A stretch of 64,000 bases of DNA from positions 25,848,001 through 25,912,000 of the forward strand of contig CP136897.1 in the NCBI GenBank assembly GCA_034359265.1, written 5' to 3'. Within the stretch, counting starts at the first letter, position 1. Every line of letters starts with the position of its first letter. Position numbers and translations under genes: made by a program. Below the pieces are notes generated by a model. It had not been told where the DNA came from, made no database searches, and saw nothing but the letters and a program-made list of their open reading frames with translations. Of this stretch, positions 44,871 to 56,459 are shown one piece after another. The stretch is from Canna indica. Its lineage: Eukaryota; Streptophyta; Magnoliopsida; Zingiberales; Cannaceae.

Positions 44871-45383
44871 GCTTTTAGTACTTTTCAGTCTCTATGTTTG
44901 AGACTTTAGAATGAGCAAGAACTTCTTATTATGAAGGTGATCAGAATAAGAAGTGATCATGGAAGAGAATTTGAGAACATTTCTTTATCTGAATTTTGTG
45001 ATGAAAATAGTATTTTGCATGAATTTTCTGCTCCAAAAACTCCTCAACAAAATGGTGTAGTTGAAAGGAAGAGTCGTATTATTTAGGAGATGGCTCGAGT
45101 TAGGATTAATTCTAAATATATTCCTAAAGGATTTTGGGCTGAAGCCATCAACACAGTTTGCTACATCATAAATCGAGCCTATCTCAGAACAAAATCTACT
45201 AAAACTCCTTATGAATTATGGAAAGGTAGAAAACCTAACCTTACATATTTTCATTTCTTCGGTAGCAAGTGCTATGTTGTAAATGATAGAGAATATCTTG
45301 AAAAAATGCAAACCAAAAGTGACGAAGTCATATTTCTTGGTTATTCCAAAAATAGCAAGGCATACCGAGTCTACAACAAATGA
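44871..45383 (+). pseudogene. Copia integrase core (decayed)
   Basis: The blocks IRSDHGREFENISL and FSAPKTPQQNGVVERKSRII contain the second catalytic Asp and the Glu of the D-D-E triad. They are followed by PKGFWAEAINTVCYIINR, TPYELWKGRKPNL and FGSKCYVVN. The first Asp region is damaged (a large gap or shift near 44860-44930). A stop follows SRII at 45086. Confidence 0.85.
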
Positions 45384-46035
45384 ACTCAAACTATAATGAA
45401 ATCACAAAACTTGTCTCAAGACCTAAAAATATCAATGTTATTGGAACTAAATGGGTGTTTAATAATAAGACCGGTGAAGTTGGAAACATTGTAAGAAATA
45501 AAGCCCGTCTTGTTGCTCAAGGTTACAATCAAATTAAAGGTCTGGACTATGATGAAACCTTCGCACCTATTGCAAGACTGGAATCCATCTAGTTACTTCT
45601 AGCCTTGTCCCGTTTAATGAAGTTCAAACTATTTCAAATAGATGTTAAGACTGCTTTCCTTAATGGAATTCTTAATGAAGAAGTCTATGTTGAACAACCT
45701 AAAGGCTTTGAAGACTCTACTCATCCAGACCAAGTGTAAAAATTGAAGAAAGCTTTCTATGGTCTTAAATAGGCTCCTAGAGCTTGGTATAAGAGAGACT
45801 CACCCAGTTCTTGCTCTTGAAATGCTACAAAAGAGGAAGAGCAGATCAGACCTTGTTCATCAAAAGAAATAGGTATTAACTGGTAATTGTTCATATTTAT
45901 ATTGATGATATAGTTATTGGTTCAACCTTTGAAATTTATGTTAAAGAATTTGTGGATGACATAAATCAGAGTTTGAAATGAGCATGGTAGGAGAAATGAG
46001 TTATTTTCTCAGTCTCCAGGTAAAGCAATCTAAAG
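45384..46035 (+). pseudogene. Copia reverse transcriptase (decayed)
   Basis: NVIGTKWVFNNKTGEVGNI, VRNKARLVAQGYNQIKGLDY and DETFAPIARLESI open the domain. The blocks [12 protein letters not shown] and [13 protein letters not shown] follow, then KKAFYGLK. The catalytic YIDD is at about 45898-45909, followed by IVIGST. Stops occur at 45590, 45737 and 45769, and a shift lies near 45790-45900. Confidence 0.87.
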
Positions 46036-46800
46036 ATGGCATATTTATCTCTCGGAGTAAATCTTATTCACAAGTTTGGTCTAGACAGTTCCATGGCAGT
46101 TAGAACTCCTATGTCCGCTCATGAAAAACTAAGTGAAAATGATGAAGGGAAAAGTGTTGATCCTAGTCTCCACAGAACTATGATTGACAGTTTATTGTAT
46201 CTGATTGCTAGCAGACTTGACTTATGCTTCAGTGTTGGATTGTGTGCCAGATATCAAGCTAATCCAAAGGAGTCTCATCTATAGGTGGTCAAACGAGTTC
46301 TCAAATATGTTAAAGGTACTCTGGATTTTGGCCTTTGGTATTCTGTTGATTCTAACCCCTGTCTAGTAGGATATACTAATGCAGATTGGGCTAACAATAT
46401 TGATGACAAAAAAAGTACATTAGGTGGCTGCTTCTATATTGGAACAAATTTGGTGACCTGGTTAAGTAAAAAATAAAACTCTATCTCTCTTTCTTCAACA
46501 GAAGCAGAATACCTGGCAGCAGGTAGTTGTAGCACACAACTTATCTGGATGAGAAATATGTTGTTGGATTATGGTTTAAAACAGGAAGAAATGATTTTAT
46601 ACTGTGATAATACCAGTGCTATAAATATCTCAAAAAACCCTGTTATGCATTCTTGTACCAAACACATTGATATTCGTTTTCATTACATCAGAGAGTTGGT
46701 TGAAAGAAAGGAGTTGCAATTGGAGTACATTTCTACATATAAGCAGGTTTGCAGATATCTTCACAAAGGCATTAAGTGGATAAAAGTTTGAGCAGTTAAG
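46036..46800 (+). pseudogene. Copia RNase H (decayed)
   Basis: The blocks are GVNLIHKFGLDSSMAVRTPM, DPSLHRTMIDSLLYL, RVLKYVKGTLDFGL, GYTNADWANNIDDKKST (catalytic D) and SLSSTEAEYLAAGSC (catalytic E). The last block is YCDNTSAINISKNPVMHSCT (catalytic D), then TKHIDIRFHYIREL. It would remove RNA from the RNA-DNA hybrid. Stops at 46282 and 46474 break the frame into three open pieces. Confidence 0.88.
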
Positions 46801-47396
46801 ATCTGCTCTAGGATTGAAGAATCTTTCAATTATTTTTTTTTTAACTTACCTCGTTCATAGAAAGTTATTTTCTACTCTTCCTCATTATGGTTTTTGGCAG
46901 GCGTTTTGTCCCACAATTTCCTCTCTTACTGCTCATTGATTTTTTCGATGAGAGGCTGCTATTTATGAAGATCCGAATATATGAGATTTATATCCTTAGT
47001 TATGTTCTCTTAACGTTGCATTTCAGTTCTAGGTTTGAAAAATAATCGTCCTCTTGGCTTCCTCTCATCTATTTAATCAAAAGTTTTAATGATGGGCTGC
47101 ATAACTGGCAAGATGAGTCTCGAGAAAGAGATGAATGCTTCTTTGGCAATGGATATGGTGTTTTGAAGTCCTTTTGAGAAAATAGAAACACATGTTCAAG
47201 TTACATCTCCTGATAATATATCTTCACCTTCTACTTCTCAAAGTCAACATCTGAGAAAGAAATCAAAGAAAAGAGCTTCTGACCATGCTCTAAGAAGAAA
47301 TGGTAGAGGTATGACTCTATAGTCCTCAAATCCCTATCTAAAATTCCTAGTCCTGAGGGGGAGGAGTTATTTTCTGAGGGGGGGGGGGGGTAAAAG
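46801..47396 (+). other. Copia interior downstream of pol
   Basis: No intact frame is present. This stretch contains a G11 run (about 47381-47391) and serine-rich coding-like pieces near 47215-47275 (SPSTSQSQHLRKKSKKRAS). It links RNase H to the extra reading frame at 47397. Confidence 0.45.
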
Positions 47397-47858
47397 ATGA
47401 AGTCAATGTTTCTTTTTAAGGTGATTCTTCTAAAATCAATAAATACTGGTACTATTTCTTTGTTGATGTTGATGAAGAGCTTGACTAAATTCCAAGAAAG
47501 GCTGAACCTATTTAGTTTTCTCCAATTCTTAAGACTAACAGTCACAATTGAAACTGTATCTCAAGCAGTTAAAACTACTAACACAAGACTTGAAACAATC
47601 ACTATTTCAACTATTGCTAACATAACTTCAACTCTTGCATCCAAAACCTTGGACGTCAATCCGGCTCCTACATCCACAGCTGAAAGAGCTATTTGTGATG
47701 AATTGTTTAAAACACAAGTGTCCTTGGCTCAGCTTCACCTGCAGGTATTATCTATTGAGAAAAAGATTCTTGAATGTTTCACAGCTGGTTTTGCAAGTTC
47801 TGCATCTCTACATACTGGAAGGGTCTCTGGTTCATCCAGTCCTAACTACTCTGAGTGA
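47397..47858 (+). pseudogene. Extra reading frame downstream of copia pol
   Basis: This 153-residue open frame lies between RNase H and the 3' polypurine-like tract AAAAAGGGAAAG near 47888. Its second half is rich in threonine and serine (TVSQAVKTTNTRLETITIST) followed by a likely coiled coil (DELFKTQVSLAQLHLQVLSI). The first part may be in the wrong frame. Sirevirus elements often carry an additional, sometimes called env-like, frame at this place; the position and coiled coil fit, but I see no signal peptide or convincing membrane anchor. No function is claimed. Confidence 0.45.
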
Positions 47859-47899
47859 CAGCTTTCTATCTTTTTGCATATTAGGCCAAAAAGGGAAAG

Positions 47900-48895
47900 A
47901 TTGATGGGGTGTTTGAATAAATGGGGTGTCTGATAAATGTTGTTTGGCTGAGTCTAGTTTAAAGACTGGTTGTTTGGTTGTATTTCTCCTATCTGTGATT
48001 ATGGTGGTTATATCTATGTTTACTATGACTCTTGTGATGGTTGTGATTGGATTTTTTTTGGTTTGGTAAAATCTTGATAGTTAGTCTGCTTGTGTCTGGA
48101 TGTTTTCTCTTGTTATTGCTATCAATCTTTTTGGATAGAAAAATTTTGGATAGAATTCAAACTCAAAAACCACATGGGTTCATGATTGAACAGCCCCGAG
48201 AACCAAAAAATTCAGCATGTGTTGTTTGAACCGTTTTGGGTGGAAACGTGATCGGATTTGCGCGATTTCATATTCTATTTTTCTCTCTTTCTTTTTCATA
48301 TATGATGTGATGCATGAAAGGATGATTATGGATAAGCCCTATGTGCATGTGACTATGTGTAGTCATGGTTATGTTGATTGCTTGTAAATTTATGAAATTT
48401 CAGCATTATATCTTTTAAATAGAGCCTGCGTACCCCTGCCTTCCTCTTGAGAATTATGGATAACTTTTCCCTAAGGGTTGTTTGGGGTCTTCTTCTTTTA
48501 GTTTTGTAAAATTAGAAGTTTAGGGGCTGTTTGACGATGAGCACGCTTGCTGCCCCATTTTAGTGCGCCCGTAGAGAGGAGGTGTTCGACACCATGTAGA
48601 TGACGGCTTGAATCCCGGGAAGGCAATAATGGAACCGGCAACCTACAAGGAGGTTTTGAAAAGCACCTTGGCGAGATGGCTCTCCATAAAAACCTTAGGA
48701 TTAATGGCCTTGGTTCGCCCGGTCGAACCCTTAGGACATCCTTAATCATCCTTATTTACTTTATGCTTTTATTTATTGCTCTTGCTTCAATTGTTGATAG
48801 CTTAGATAATTTTATTACGTAAGGAATCCCTCTATTAATATTGAGTCTGAATGGCTAAGGTATTTAGAATACCAATCATGACTTCTGTTGGCCTA
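47900..48895. other. Copia 3' end, leader fragment and unassigned sequence
   Basis: 47900-48100 is probably the start of the copia 3' LTR (repeated GGGGTGT phrases). 48110-48350 matches 58735-58949 closely (shared AACAGCCCCGAGAACC-type and GGTGGAAACGTGATCGG), so it is a leader fragment of the family G copia element. 48430-48890 contains a stretch of higher GC (48520-48740) with no recognised domain on either strand. Confidence 0.5.
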
Positions 48896-50498
48896 AGATT
48901 TTAACCTTGGTCTTAATCTCAGTTTTGATGATAACAAACATGGAGCTAATAATTTCATGGAGAATTATTTTAAGGTTCCATATCGTTTACCGCACGACGT
49001 CCCCGATTGGAAAAATCGGAGAAATCGGCAAGGACGGTCGTCAACGCTCGAATTTCATCGGGAAGTTAGAGTTTAGTTTTAGGGTGTCTAGCATGTGTTG
49101 TAAATCCTATTTTATGATGCAAAACCCAAAAACCGAAACTCGAACCGCAAAACATGAAAAACCGGAAGATCAGAAATGGCCCTGAAATTCACTAAGCCTA
49201 CAGAGCTCCTCGGAGGGCTTTATGACCTAGACATTTTCTTGGCACCAAAAGTCCTAGTAATTGTTTCTTAGGTAAAAACTAGATAGCTAGATATTTTTAA
49301 GGATTTTTTGGAAGCATTTAGCCTACCCATATTTGACCCGGAAGATTATAAAAGTTAGATTTTGATTCTTAAGGATTTTGATTTTTTAGATATTTTTATT
49401 GAATCCAAATGGGGGTAATTCTTATATAAAATTTATGTTTTAAATGTTACATAAGTAGACTTAGCTAACACAGAACCCAGAAACGAACAAACAAGCAAAA
49501 AATCAGCCCAGCCTAGATTCGGTCGACCGATTGGTCGACCAGCTGAAGAAGAAATTGGGCAGAAAGCATTTTGATCGATCAACTGGTCAACCAACCGATC
49601 CCTAGAATGGGCAGAATGCCTTCGATAGCTCGGCGGTTTCTCGGTCGATCGACCGACGATCGACTGGCAAGAGATTGGGCATCAGCAATGGGCAAAAATA
49701 TGCCCGTTGACAAGCCTTGAGTGTTGGGGGATTATAAATACACATTCCAAACTCATTCCAAGCCTAATGTTGATGCTTCCAAGCCTCAAAGTGTGATCCT
49801 AAGAATCTCTACAAGCTTTCGTTGAGCCACCCTTGCAAGAACCCTAGTTTTGATCTCCACTCCTTGATTTAGCCTTCAAGCTTCACTGATTCATCATCTT
49901 GAGGCATCAAGAAGACTAGGGAGTTTCTTTTGGAGCTAAGTATTTGTTGTTTGATTTATTGCTCCATTAGTTGTTGTATTTTGGTGTTTATTTCATTGTA
50001 TTTGAACTTGTGTAAACCTAGGTTGCTAGGTTTGATTGAGTTGGTGGTTGCCTTGGTGTTATGACATAAATCCACCATTGTAAACTTAGTTTACTAGGAT
50101 TAGTTGAGTTATCCCTTAGGTTGAGGTGGGAGAGTGATCTTGGTAGGAAGGCGGGATACTTCCGGGTGTGGAAGTGCCTTCGGTTTGAGAGCGGAGACTT
50201 TTCGTTGTAAAGTCCTCTTTGTAAGGGAAACGATATAATCTTGTAAAGCTAGTTTGGAAATCCTAAGCGGGGTGCTTAGGTAGTGGAGTAGGCATTGGGG
50301 CCGAACTATTATAAATCGTATTGTGTTAGCATTGTTTTCCTTGTATTTCTTATTGCTTATTATTTATATCTTGCTTCAGCTTACTACTCGATTTATGAAT
50401 TGCCTAAGTCATTTATCGAAAGATTAAAACTGGAATTTGGTGAAAAGTTTAGTTAATACACTATTTAGCCCCCCTCTAGTGTGGCCATATCACCAACA
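48896..50498 (+). mobile_element. Solo copia LTR (TGTTGG family), ACTTC/CCTTC target duplication
   Basis: It runs from TGTTGGCCTAAGATTTTAAC to GTGGCCATATCACCAACA, 1603 bp. Flanks are ACTTC (48891-48895) and CCTTC (50499-50503), a 5-bp duplication with one change. It contains the GATAACAAACATGG start region, a GGTCGACC cluster (49515-49665), TATAAATA (49733) and the CCCCCCTCTAGTGTGG end. No second LTR or internal sequence is attached. Confidence 0.9.
49733..49740 (+). promoter_or_regulatory. TATA box of the solo LTR
   Basis: TATAAATA lies about 70 bases after the GGTCGACC cluster and just after GCCCGTTGAC. The same box is found at the same place in the copies at 52362 and 59583. Confidence 0.7.
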
Positions 50499-50503
50499 CC
50501 TTC

Positions 50504-50998
50504 CATCGTTATGGGCCGCAAGTGTGTCTATTGTCACAACGAGTTTGTTGTGTGCACACAAGGCCTTTTGTGCTGATAGACACATTGCACCTTATATGGC
50601 ACATACCCTTTTGTGTCTCTACTACCGATTTGAACATGACTTACCTTGTTGAGCTACACTCAAGGGAGGTTTTTTCTCTCTGGGGTATACGAACAATGGG
50701 TTCGACTCAACTAGGGCTCCTTGGTTTGTTGTGCACACACATGGCCTTGGTCTTCCTAGAGGCAAAATTGATGGAAATCACATAGCGATGTGATTGGTAA
50801 AGAGTTACCTACCTATGGACCTATTAGGATTTGTCGTGTTACATGCGAGACCCGAGTAGGAGAAGTAGGGTTCCATCTTCCCCTAAGGAAGTCCGCCATC
50901 GAGGGCTTCCTACTTCCCAACTAGAGGGTAGCTTAGGAACCGTGAAAATTAGTCGGAGACATGATTAATTAAAAGACCTAAATAATCATGCATGTAGA
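50504..50998 (+). other. Probable leader of a copia element
   Basis: No gene is seen. The phrase GTTTGTTGTGTGCACACAAGG near 50550 is nearly repeated near 50716. It precedes the gag start at 50999. Confidence 0.4.
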
Positions 50999-52114
50999 AT
51001 GGTAGCTAATTTCATCGTCAACATGCCAAATACACTGTCGTTACGTAGCATTCTCTATGCTAATAAACTCACTAGACCAAATTATGTCGATTGGTTGCAA
51101 AGTCTGAAGATTGTTCTCACCAGGGAGAGACTTTCCTATGTTGTTGATAACCGGCCATCGGATTTCCCTTCTAAAAGGGCTACCGAGGAAGTAAGGGTCG
51201 CTTACAAGAAGTGGCAAGAAGACGGCACTATTGTTCAGTGCATTATGCTCGCCTCTATGTCTGATGTGTTGCAGCGACAACATGAAAAGATGGACGCTAG
51301 GGCCATCCTCTCTCACCTCATGGAATTGTATGGTGTAGAGAGTCGGACTGCTAGGTTTGAGTTGTGAAAGCAACTTTTCTAGGCCAAGATGACGGCAAGG
51401 ACCCCTTTTGAAATCCTTGTCCTCAAACTAATCGATTTGATTGAGAGGTTAGAGAAACTGGGCATACGCATTGATAAGGGGTTAAGTTAGGACTTAATAC
51501 TCCAATCCCTCCCATGGTCATTTTCATAGTTTATCATCAACTACCACATGAACAAGCTAGATGCCTTGCTTCCCGAGCTCCTTAATATGCTGAAGACTAT
51601 TGAGTCCCATCGTTTGAAGGAAAAGGACAAAATCTTGTTAGTAGGTAGTGTCCCTAAAAAGGCAAAGAAGCGCTTTGTTAAGAATAAAGAGAAAAATAAA
51701 GCTGTGAAACCTAATAAAGATATCAAGAAGAAAGGGAAGACAACTCCTAAGGGCACCTGTATCCATTGTGGTAAAGATGGTTGTTGGCCTAAGGTTTTCT
51801 ACCTTGGTCTTAATCTCAGTTTTTGATGATAACAAACATGGAACTAATGTTTTATTGAGAAATATTTTCAGGTTCCATATTGATTAGCACTTGATGTCCT
51901 CGATCGGAAATATCGAAGAAATCAGAAAATCGGAAGGACATTGATCGATGCATTCGGGTTCATCGCCGAAATCTCTAGAAGTTCGACATGTGCTCCAAAG
52001 ATGTGTTGGACAAGTTTAAAGAACACATGGAAAGCTCTCCAAGTTGATGCACGCTGAAGGTCGGAACCCGGAAATGAAGCGCGCAAGAAGAAGGCTGAAA
52101 AAATCAAGTTCGGC

Positions 52115-52240
52115 CTAGGTTCGGTCGACCGAATGTGGTGAAGAATTGGCAGTAGCCAATTCGGTCGACCGAATATGGTGAAAAATTGGCAGTAGCCAAT
52201 TCGGTTGACCAGTCGGTCGACCGAAGTGTGCCAGAAAGTG
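52115..52240. repeat. U3 minisatellite, about 40-bp unit, three units
   Basis: Each unit holds the 14-base perfect palindrome TTCGGTCGACCGAA (third unit variant) and the hairpin ATTGGCAGTAGCCAAT (6-bp arms, AGTA loop). The first two full units differ by only two or three bases. The third unit is lengthened by an extra CAGTCGGTCGACC. Confidence 0.85.
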
Positions 52241-52361
52241 GCAGTATGCCTTTGGTCGCTCGGTCGATCGACCGATGATCGGCCGTACCTGCGATCGAAC
52301 GGCAAAAATGGCTAGATTCCTATCCGTTGAGTTGGGTGTTTCATGCCAACTCTCCATGGCT

Positions 52362-52369
52362 TATAAATA
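52362..52369 (+). promoter_or_regulatory. TATA box of the LTR in copia gag
   Basis: TATAAATA follows the TATCCGTTGAG hairpin remnant, about 120 bases downstream of the minisatellite with its CCAAT sequences. Confidence 0.7.
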
Positions 52370-53990
52370 GAAGCCTTAGCAAGCCTTCCACCCCTTATCC
52401 AACATTCCTTGAGCCATATTTTGATGATCCTTGAGCTTGATTGAGCCACCATTCTTGAAAACCCTAGCTTTGATCTCTCACCTCCTTGAGTAAGCCTTGA
52501 CTTCATTGATTCACCATCAAAGGCATCAAGAGGAAGCTAGGAAACTTTCTTTTGGAGCTAAGTATAGTTTGATTTGTTTATTGCCCCAATTGTTATTGTA
52601 TTTTCTTGGTTATTTTCATTGTATACCATTTGTGTAAACCTAGAGTGCGAAGTTGATTGAGTTGGTGGTTGCCTTGGTGTTGAGGCTTAAACCCACCATT
52701 GTAAACTTAGTTTACTAGGATTAGTTGAGTTGTCCCTTAGGTTGAGGTGGAAGAGTGCTCTCGGTAAGAAGGCGGAGACTTCCGAGTGTGGAAGTGCCTT
52801 AGGTTGAGAGCGAGACTCTTCGGATCAAAGTCCTCATTGTAAAGGAAACAAAATTAATCTAGTAAAGTTAGTTTGGAAATTCTAAGCGGGGTACTTAGGT
52901 AGTGGAGTAGGCATTGAGACCGAACCACTATAAATCTCATTGTGTTAGCATTGCTATATTTGTTTGTGTTTAAATGTTTTATTATTGCTTCCACATTTAG
53001 TCGATAAATTGCAGTTTGCCTAAGTAGTTCAAGAAACGTTTAAAATCGAATTAGGCAAAAAGATTAGTTAAAACACTATTCACCCCCCCCCTCTAGTATT
53101 GCCATTTCATCACCAATGGCCACTGGAAGCACAACTACTAGGAGTATATTGCAGAAGTAAGGCAAAAGAGGGCTCCCTTCGTAGGTGTGTTCGATATTGA
53201 AATAAATTTATCATTAAATAATTCTACTACTTGGGTATTGGATACCGCTTGTGGTTCCCACATTTGCAATTCGTTGTAGGGGCTGAGAATAAGTAGAATT
53301 CTAAACAAAGGCGACTACAACCTTCAAGAAGGCAATGGCGCAAGAGTTGCCGCTTTAGTCATAGGAACCTATTGTTTAAATTGAAAGTAGTGCCCTTGAG
53401 CCAATCACATGTTGATGTGTAGGGAACTATTTTTGGTTAATGAATAATATAAGGCAACTTTTCATCATATGCTGCATTTATATTTTGTATATATTAAATT
53501 TTGATGAACCCCATGAACCCAGCCAATTGATTCCAAGGTCATTATGAGATCATGCTAGTGAGACTTAGGAATCCAAATGCCTCTATTCTAAATGTTCCCA
53601 ATCGTAGGATCACCAATTAGGGGATTGGTGATTCCGGATAGACTGGTGCACTTGGTACATGCCTTACACGATAAGGGGTAGCTGATCTCATAGTTACCTA
53701 TGAGCCGTCATTTAATATACAAGTGCAGGTGCTCATTAGGGAATGAGTTCACTGAACGGACCTACACGAGGAACACAGAATGGAATCCTTACATTAGTGT
53801 CAATAGAATGTTCCTCAAGTGATAGTAGGTGCAAGTAGTCCTTGGACCTAAGGTTGTCATGGTTACCTTGTGAGTGTCGACCCATTGCTTTGGACTTATC
53901 CTTACGTGGCCTTCAGTTTCATGTGTCAGATACCTCTGGGCATGGGAAAGCATCCATGGAGGTATGTGAGCAACCAATACAGAATTAGTT

Positions 53991-56317
53991 TGTCATACCC
54001 CAAACCCAGTATGACCGACCAGGGTACGCCACGAACCCCGAAGCCTAAACCCAAACCAAACCACATGTAAATAAACCAAACCATCACCATTCTATTAGTA
54101 CTTCTAGGAAATCTAAAAAGACTTTTAAATTCCAAAACCCCAACCATCAACTCAACAATAACCAATGTTCAAAAGAAATGGAACTAAAGTTTGATTACAA
54201 AAATGGACAACTCAAAGTAAATAAAATGCGGAAACATAAATAAACCGTGTCGACATGACTCAACGACTCAAAGAAACAAAGAAAAGGACTCGGTATCCCC
54301 CTCGACCACGACATGTATGAGACCCAATGTCCTACCACCACCACCTGTGCTACTGCACCCTGGTACCTCTCTGATCTAGCTTAGGTGCTGTAAAACAACA
54401 GAATGAGGGGTAAGTCCATTGGGACTTAGTGAGTAGAATAGTCCCCATATCCTCTATATCATCATCAACATGAAGAAAACATAGCTCAAGTGGTAGACAA
54501 CATCATGATAATATGTACAACATCATAATCGCGTACATGTCAATCACACCACGCATGACAATCATATACCAACAACACCACAGAAATAACGAATAAGAAA
54601 CACCTCCAGACCTGTCGGTTCCACGTAGCCACATAGGGTAGGTAGATGGGTGGCTGCCGCACTACCACCCAGCTCAGGGTTAGCCTGTTGGGGCTTTCCC
54701 TCCCCTCACCGACACTGGCTCTTTCGAGCTAGCCTGTTGGGGCATACATTCCCCTCACATGCTCGGGTCTCCGGGTTATCTCCTTGGGGTATGATCTCCC
54801 CACACCAGTCGGACTTCCGGAATAAAGCCAACGCTGTCTCCTTGGGGCATATCTTCCCTGCACCAGCGAGGGTCCCGGGAAATGCAACACGCACATCACA
54901 ACATCACACATGCAGGTACATATATATAAATGAGCATCAAAAGATGTGCATAATAGGTAACAATAGTATGTCTAGGGCATACCTTCACCTCCGCCTCTTC
55001 CTGTCATCCACCACAATCACACGCAATTATATAATAAGGCAAATAACACCAAAATCATAACATCACAGCGTATACAATAAGCATAGAAGTATAGCATAGT
55101 ATGTACGTAACATAGGACAAGAGCATGGAAAGCATGTACAGCAAACCCTAGGAATAAGGTATCACCCCTTAACGATCCTACTCAATTTAACCCACCCTTA
55201 AGGACCCTAGCCGAATGCCCTAGGGTCAGCCTACCTCCCTCACCCAAGTGCTCTAAGGGCAAGGTAGGTTCGGCTCCCTTAGGTTTCCTTAGGGTCGGCC
55301 CTCCCGAAAGTTAAACCGGGGTCCTAGTGTCTCTAGGTGTCCCTAGGTTTCGAATTGTACGTCTAAGTGTAGGGTTCTATATTGTTTCTATCCCTAGTAC
55401 CAAGTCCATCATGCCCTATAGTGAATCCCCTAGGTGAGAAAAATAGATTGAACCCCTAAAAATCCAACCTTTAGGGTGGCCGGCCACCCTAGGGTTCCTA
55501 GGGTGCCCTACAAGGGGTGGCACACCCTAAACACCCATCATCTTCCCCCTTTTCTCAAGATATCAAACCACCACCAAAAACTCTCAACAACCATCAAGAT
55601 TCCTCAAAGAAACCATCAAGAATTGAAGAAGAAAGGGGGCATCAAAGCAAGGTAAGGGGCGGCCAAATCGCCCAAAAATTCATTTGATAGAACCGTTGCG
55701 ATCGCGATAGAATTCTCAATACGAATATCCAATTTGATTTGCGAAAAACCCAACGAAAAATTGACAAGAACCCCATGACATAAGGGCGGCATGGCTGATG
55801 AAGAAAAGATGAAAAATAAGGCCCATCCACTCACCTCTTGTGGAGAAACCGGGAAGGAAGAAGAAGCTAAGGGTCTTCCTACGTTGAACGCCGACGATCT
55901 TGCGAAATCCGGCACCGGAACTCCTCCTCCTCCTCTCGGTGGTGCCTCTCCCTCCTCCTCTTGAGCCTCGGGTGGCGTGTGGCAAAACCCTGGCCACACG
56001 CCCCAGGTTCAATTTTATAGGCCTCTGTTTGGTCCAAATGACCAAAATGCCCTCCACTTAAGTTATCTCATTAAACTATCAAACCTGTTCTAACTCTGAT
56101 TCAAATTCCGATTGAACCGATAAATTCGTCATGATACCCTCTATCATCCTAGCATTCTAAATCATAAAAATAAGATAAATATATTTTTCCAATATTTTTT
56201 TTCATATAAAAAGCTTACCTGAATTAAATTCTACAACTCTATGCCAATCCGCGCTAACTCGGGCCCACGTTCCCCTGCTAAGGATTAAAATATTATTTTA
56301 GGATTTTGGGCATGGCA
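53991..56317 (-). mobile_element. Solo gypsy LTR (family A), TAGTT/CAGTT target duplication
   Basis: It starts TGTCATACCCC and ends TTGGGCATGGCA, 2327 bp, with TG...CA ends. The flanks TAGTT (53986-53990) and CAGTT (56318-56322) differ at one base. The uninterrupted related copy at 33500-33560 reads AATCAGTTACTCC, showing CAGTT is the original site. It contains CCTTAG/TTAGTGAGTAG boxes, the four-unit repeat (54680-54880) and the CTCCTCCTCCTC tract near 55921. It is a clean solo LTR, the usual result of recombination between the two LTRs of one element. Confidence 0.92.
54680..54880. repeat. Four-unit degenerate repeat inside the solo gypsy LTR
   Basis: Units share TTGGGGCAT or TTGGGGTAT and CTCCCCTCACC, as at 3095-3300. 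Confidence 0.72.
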
Positions 56318-56459
56318 CAGTTACTCCTAGTAAGAGGAGATAATGTCCTATGTGTCCTTGCAAGTGTCAACTCAGGAATCTCTGGCTAGAGTAGATATGA
56401 ATGTCAGAAAAAGGTTTTCTGACATGTCATTATTGAGACGATGACTTGGCAGGCAGAAT

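Larger units (their letters stand above)
51782..53115 (+). mobile_element. Copia LTR (TGTTGG family) inserted in copia gag, ATGGY duplication
   Basis: It starts TGTTGGCCTAAGG and ends near ATTTCATCACCA, where the expected CCAACA has lost three bases. ATGGT (51777-51781) and ATGGC (53116-53120) flank it; both lie in the codons for the zinc-knuckle DGH. Length is 1334 bp. It contains the minisatellite at 52115-52240, TATAAATA at 52362 and the CCCCCCCTCTAGT end. Confidence 0.88.
50999..53384 (+). pseudogene. Copia gag to protease start, split by an LTR in the zinc knuckle
   Basis: Gag opens with LRSILYANKLTRPNYVDWLQ and YKKWQEDGTIVQCIMLASM, then MDARAILSHLMELYG and LILQSLPWSFS. This is the common plant copia gag domain (UBN2 type). 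A lysine-rich linker leads to CIHCGKDG, where an LTR (51782-53115) interrupts the zinc knuckle. The remaining HWKHNYEEYIAE-like end resumes at 53118, its last Cys now Tyr. The protease region follows, TTWVLDTACGSHICNSL near 53226-53276, then GNGARVAALVIGTYCLN. Stops lie after TARFEL (51365), ISKQLF-like and FS (51527). At 53385 another LTR cuts it off. Confidence 0.85.

Noticed and set aside
48720..48740. Possible tRNA T-arm (GGTTCGCCCGGTCGAACCC)
   Set aside because: No acceptor stem, anticodon arm or D-arm can be placed around it.
55616..56057. Minus-strand frames of 127 and 113 residues
   Set aside because: They lie in the solo gypsy LTR and correspond to its TATA-downstream region, not to a protein domain.
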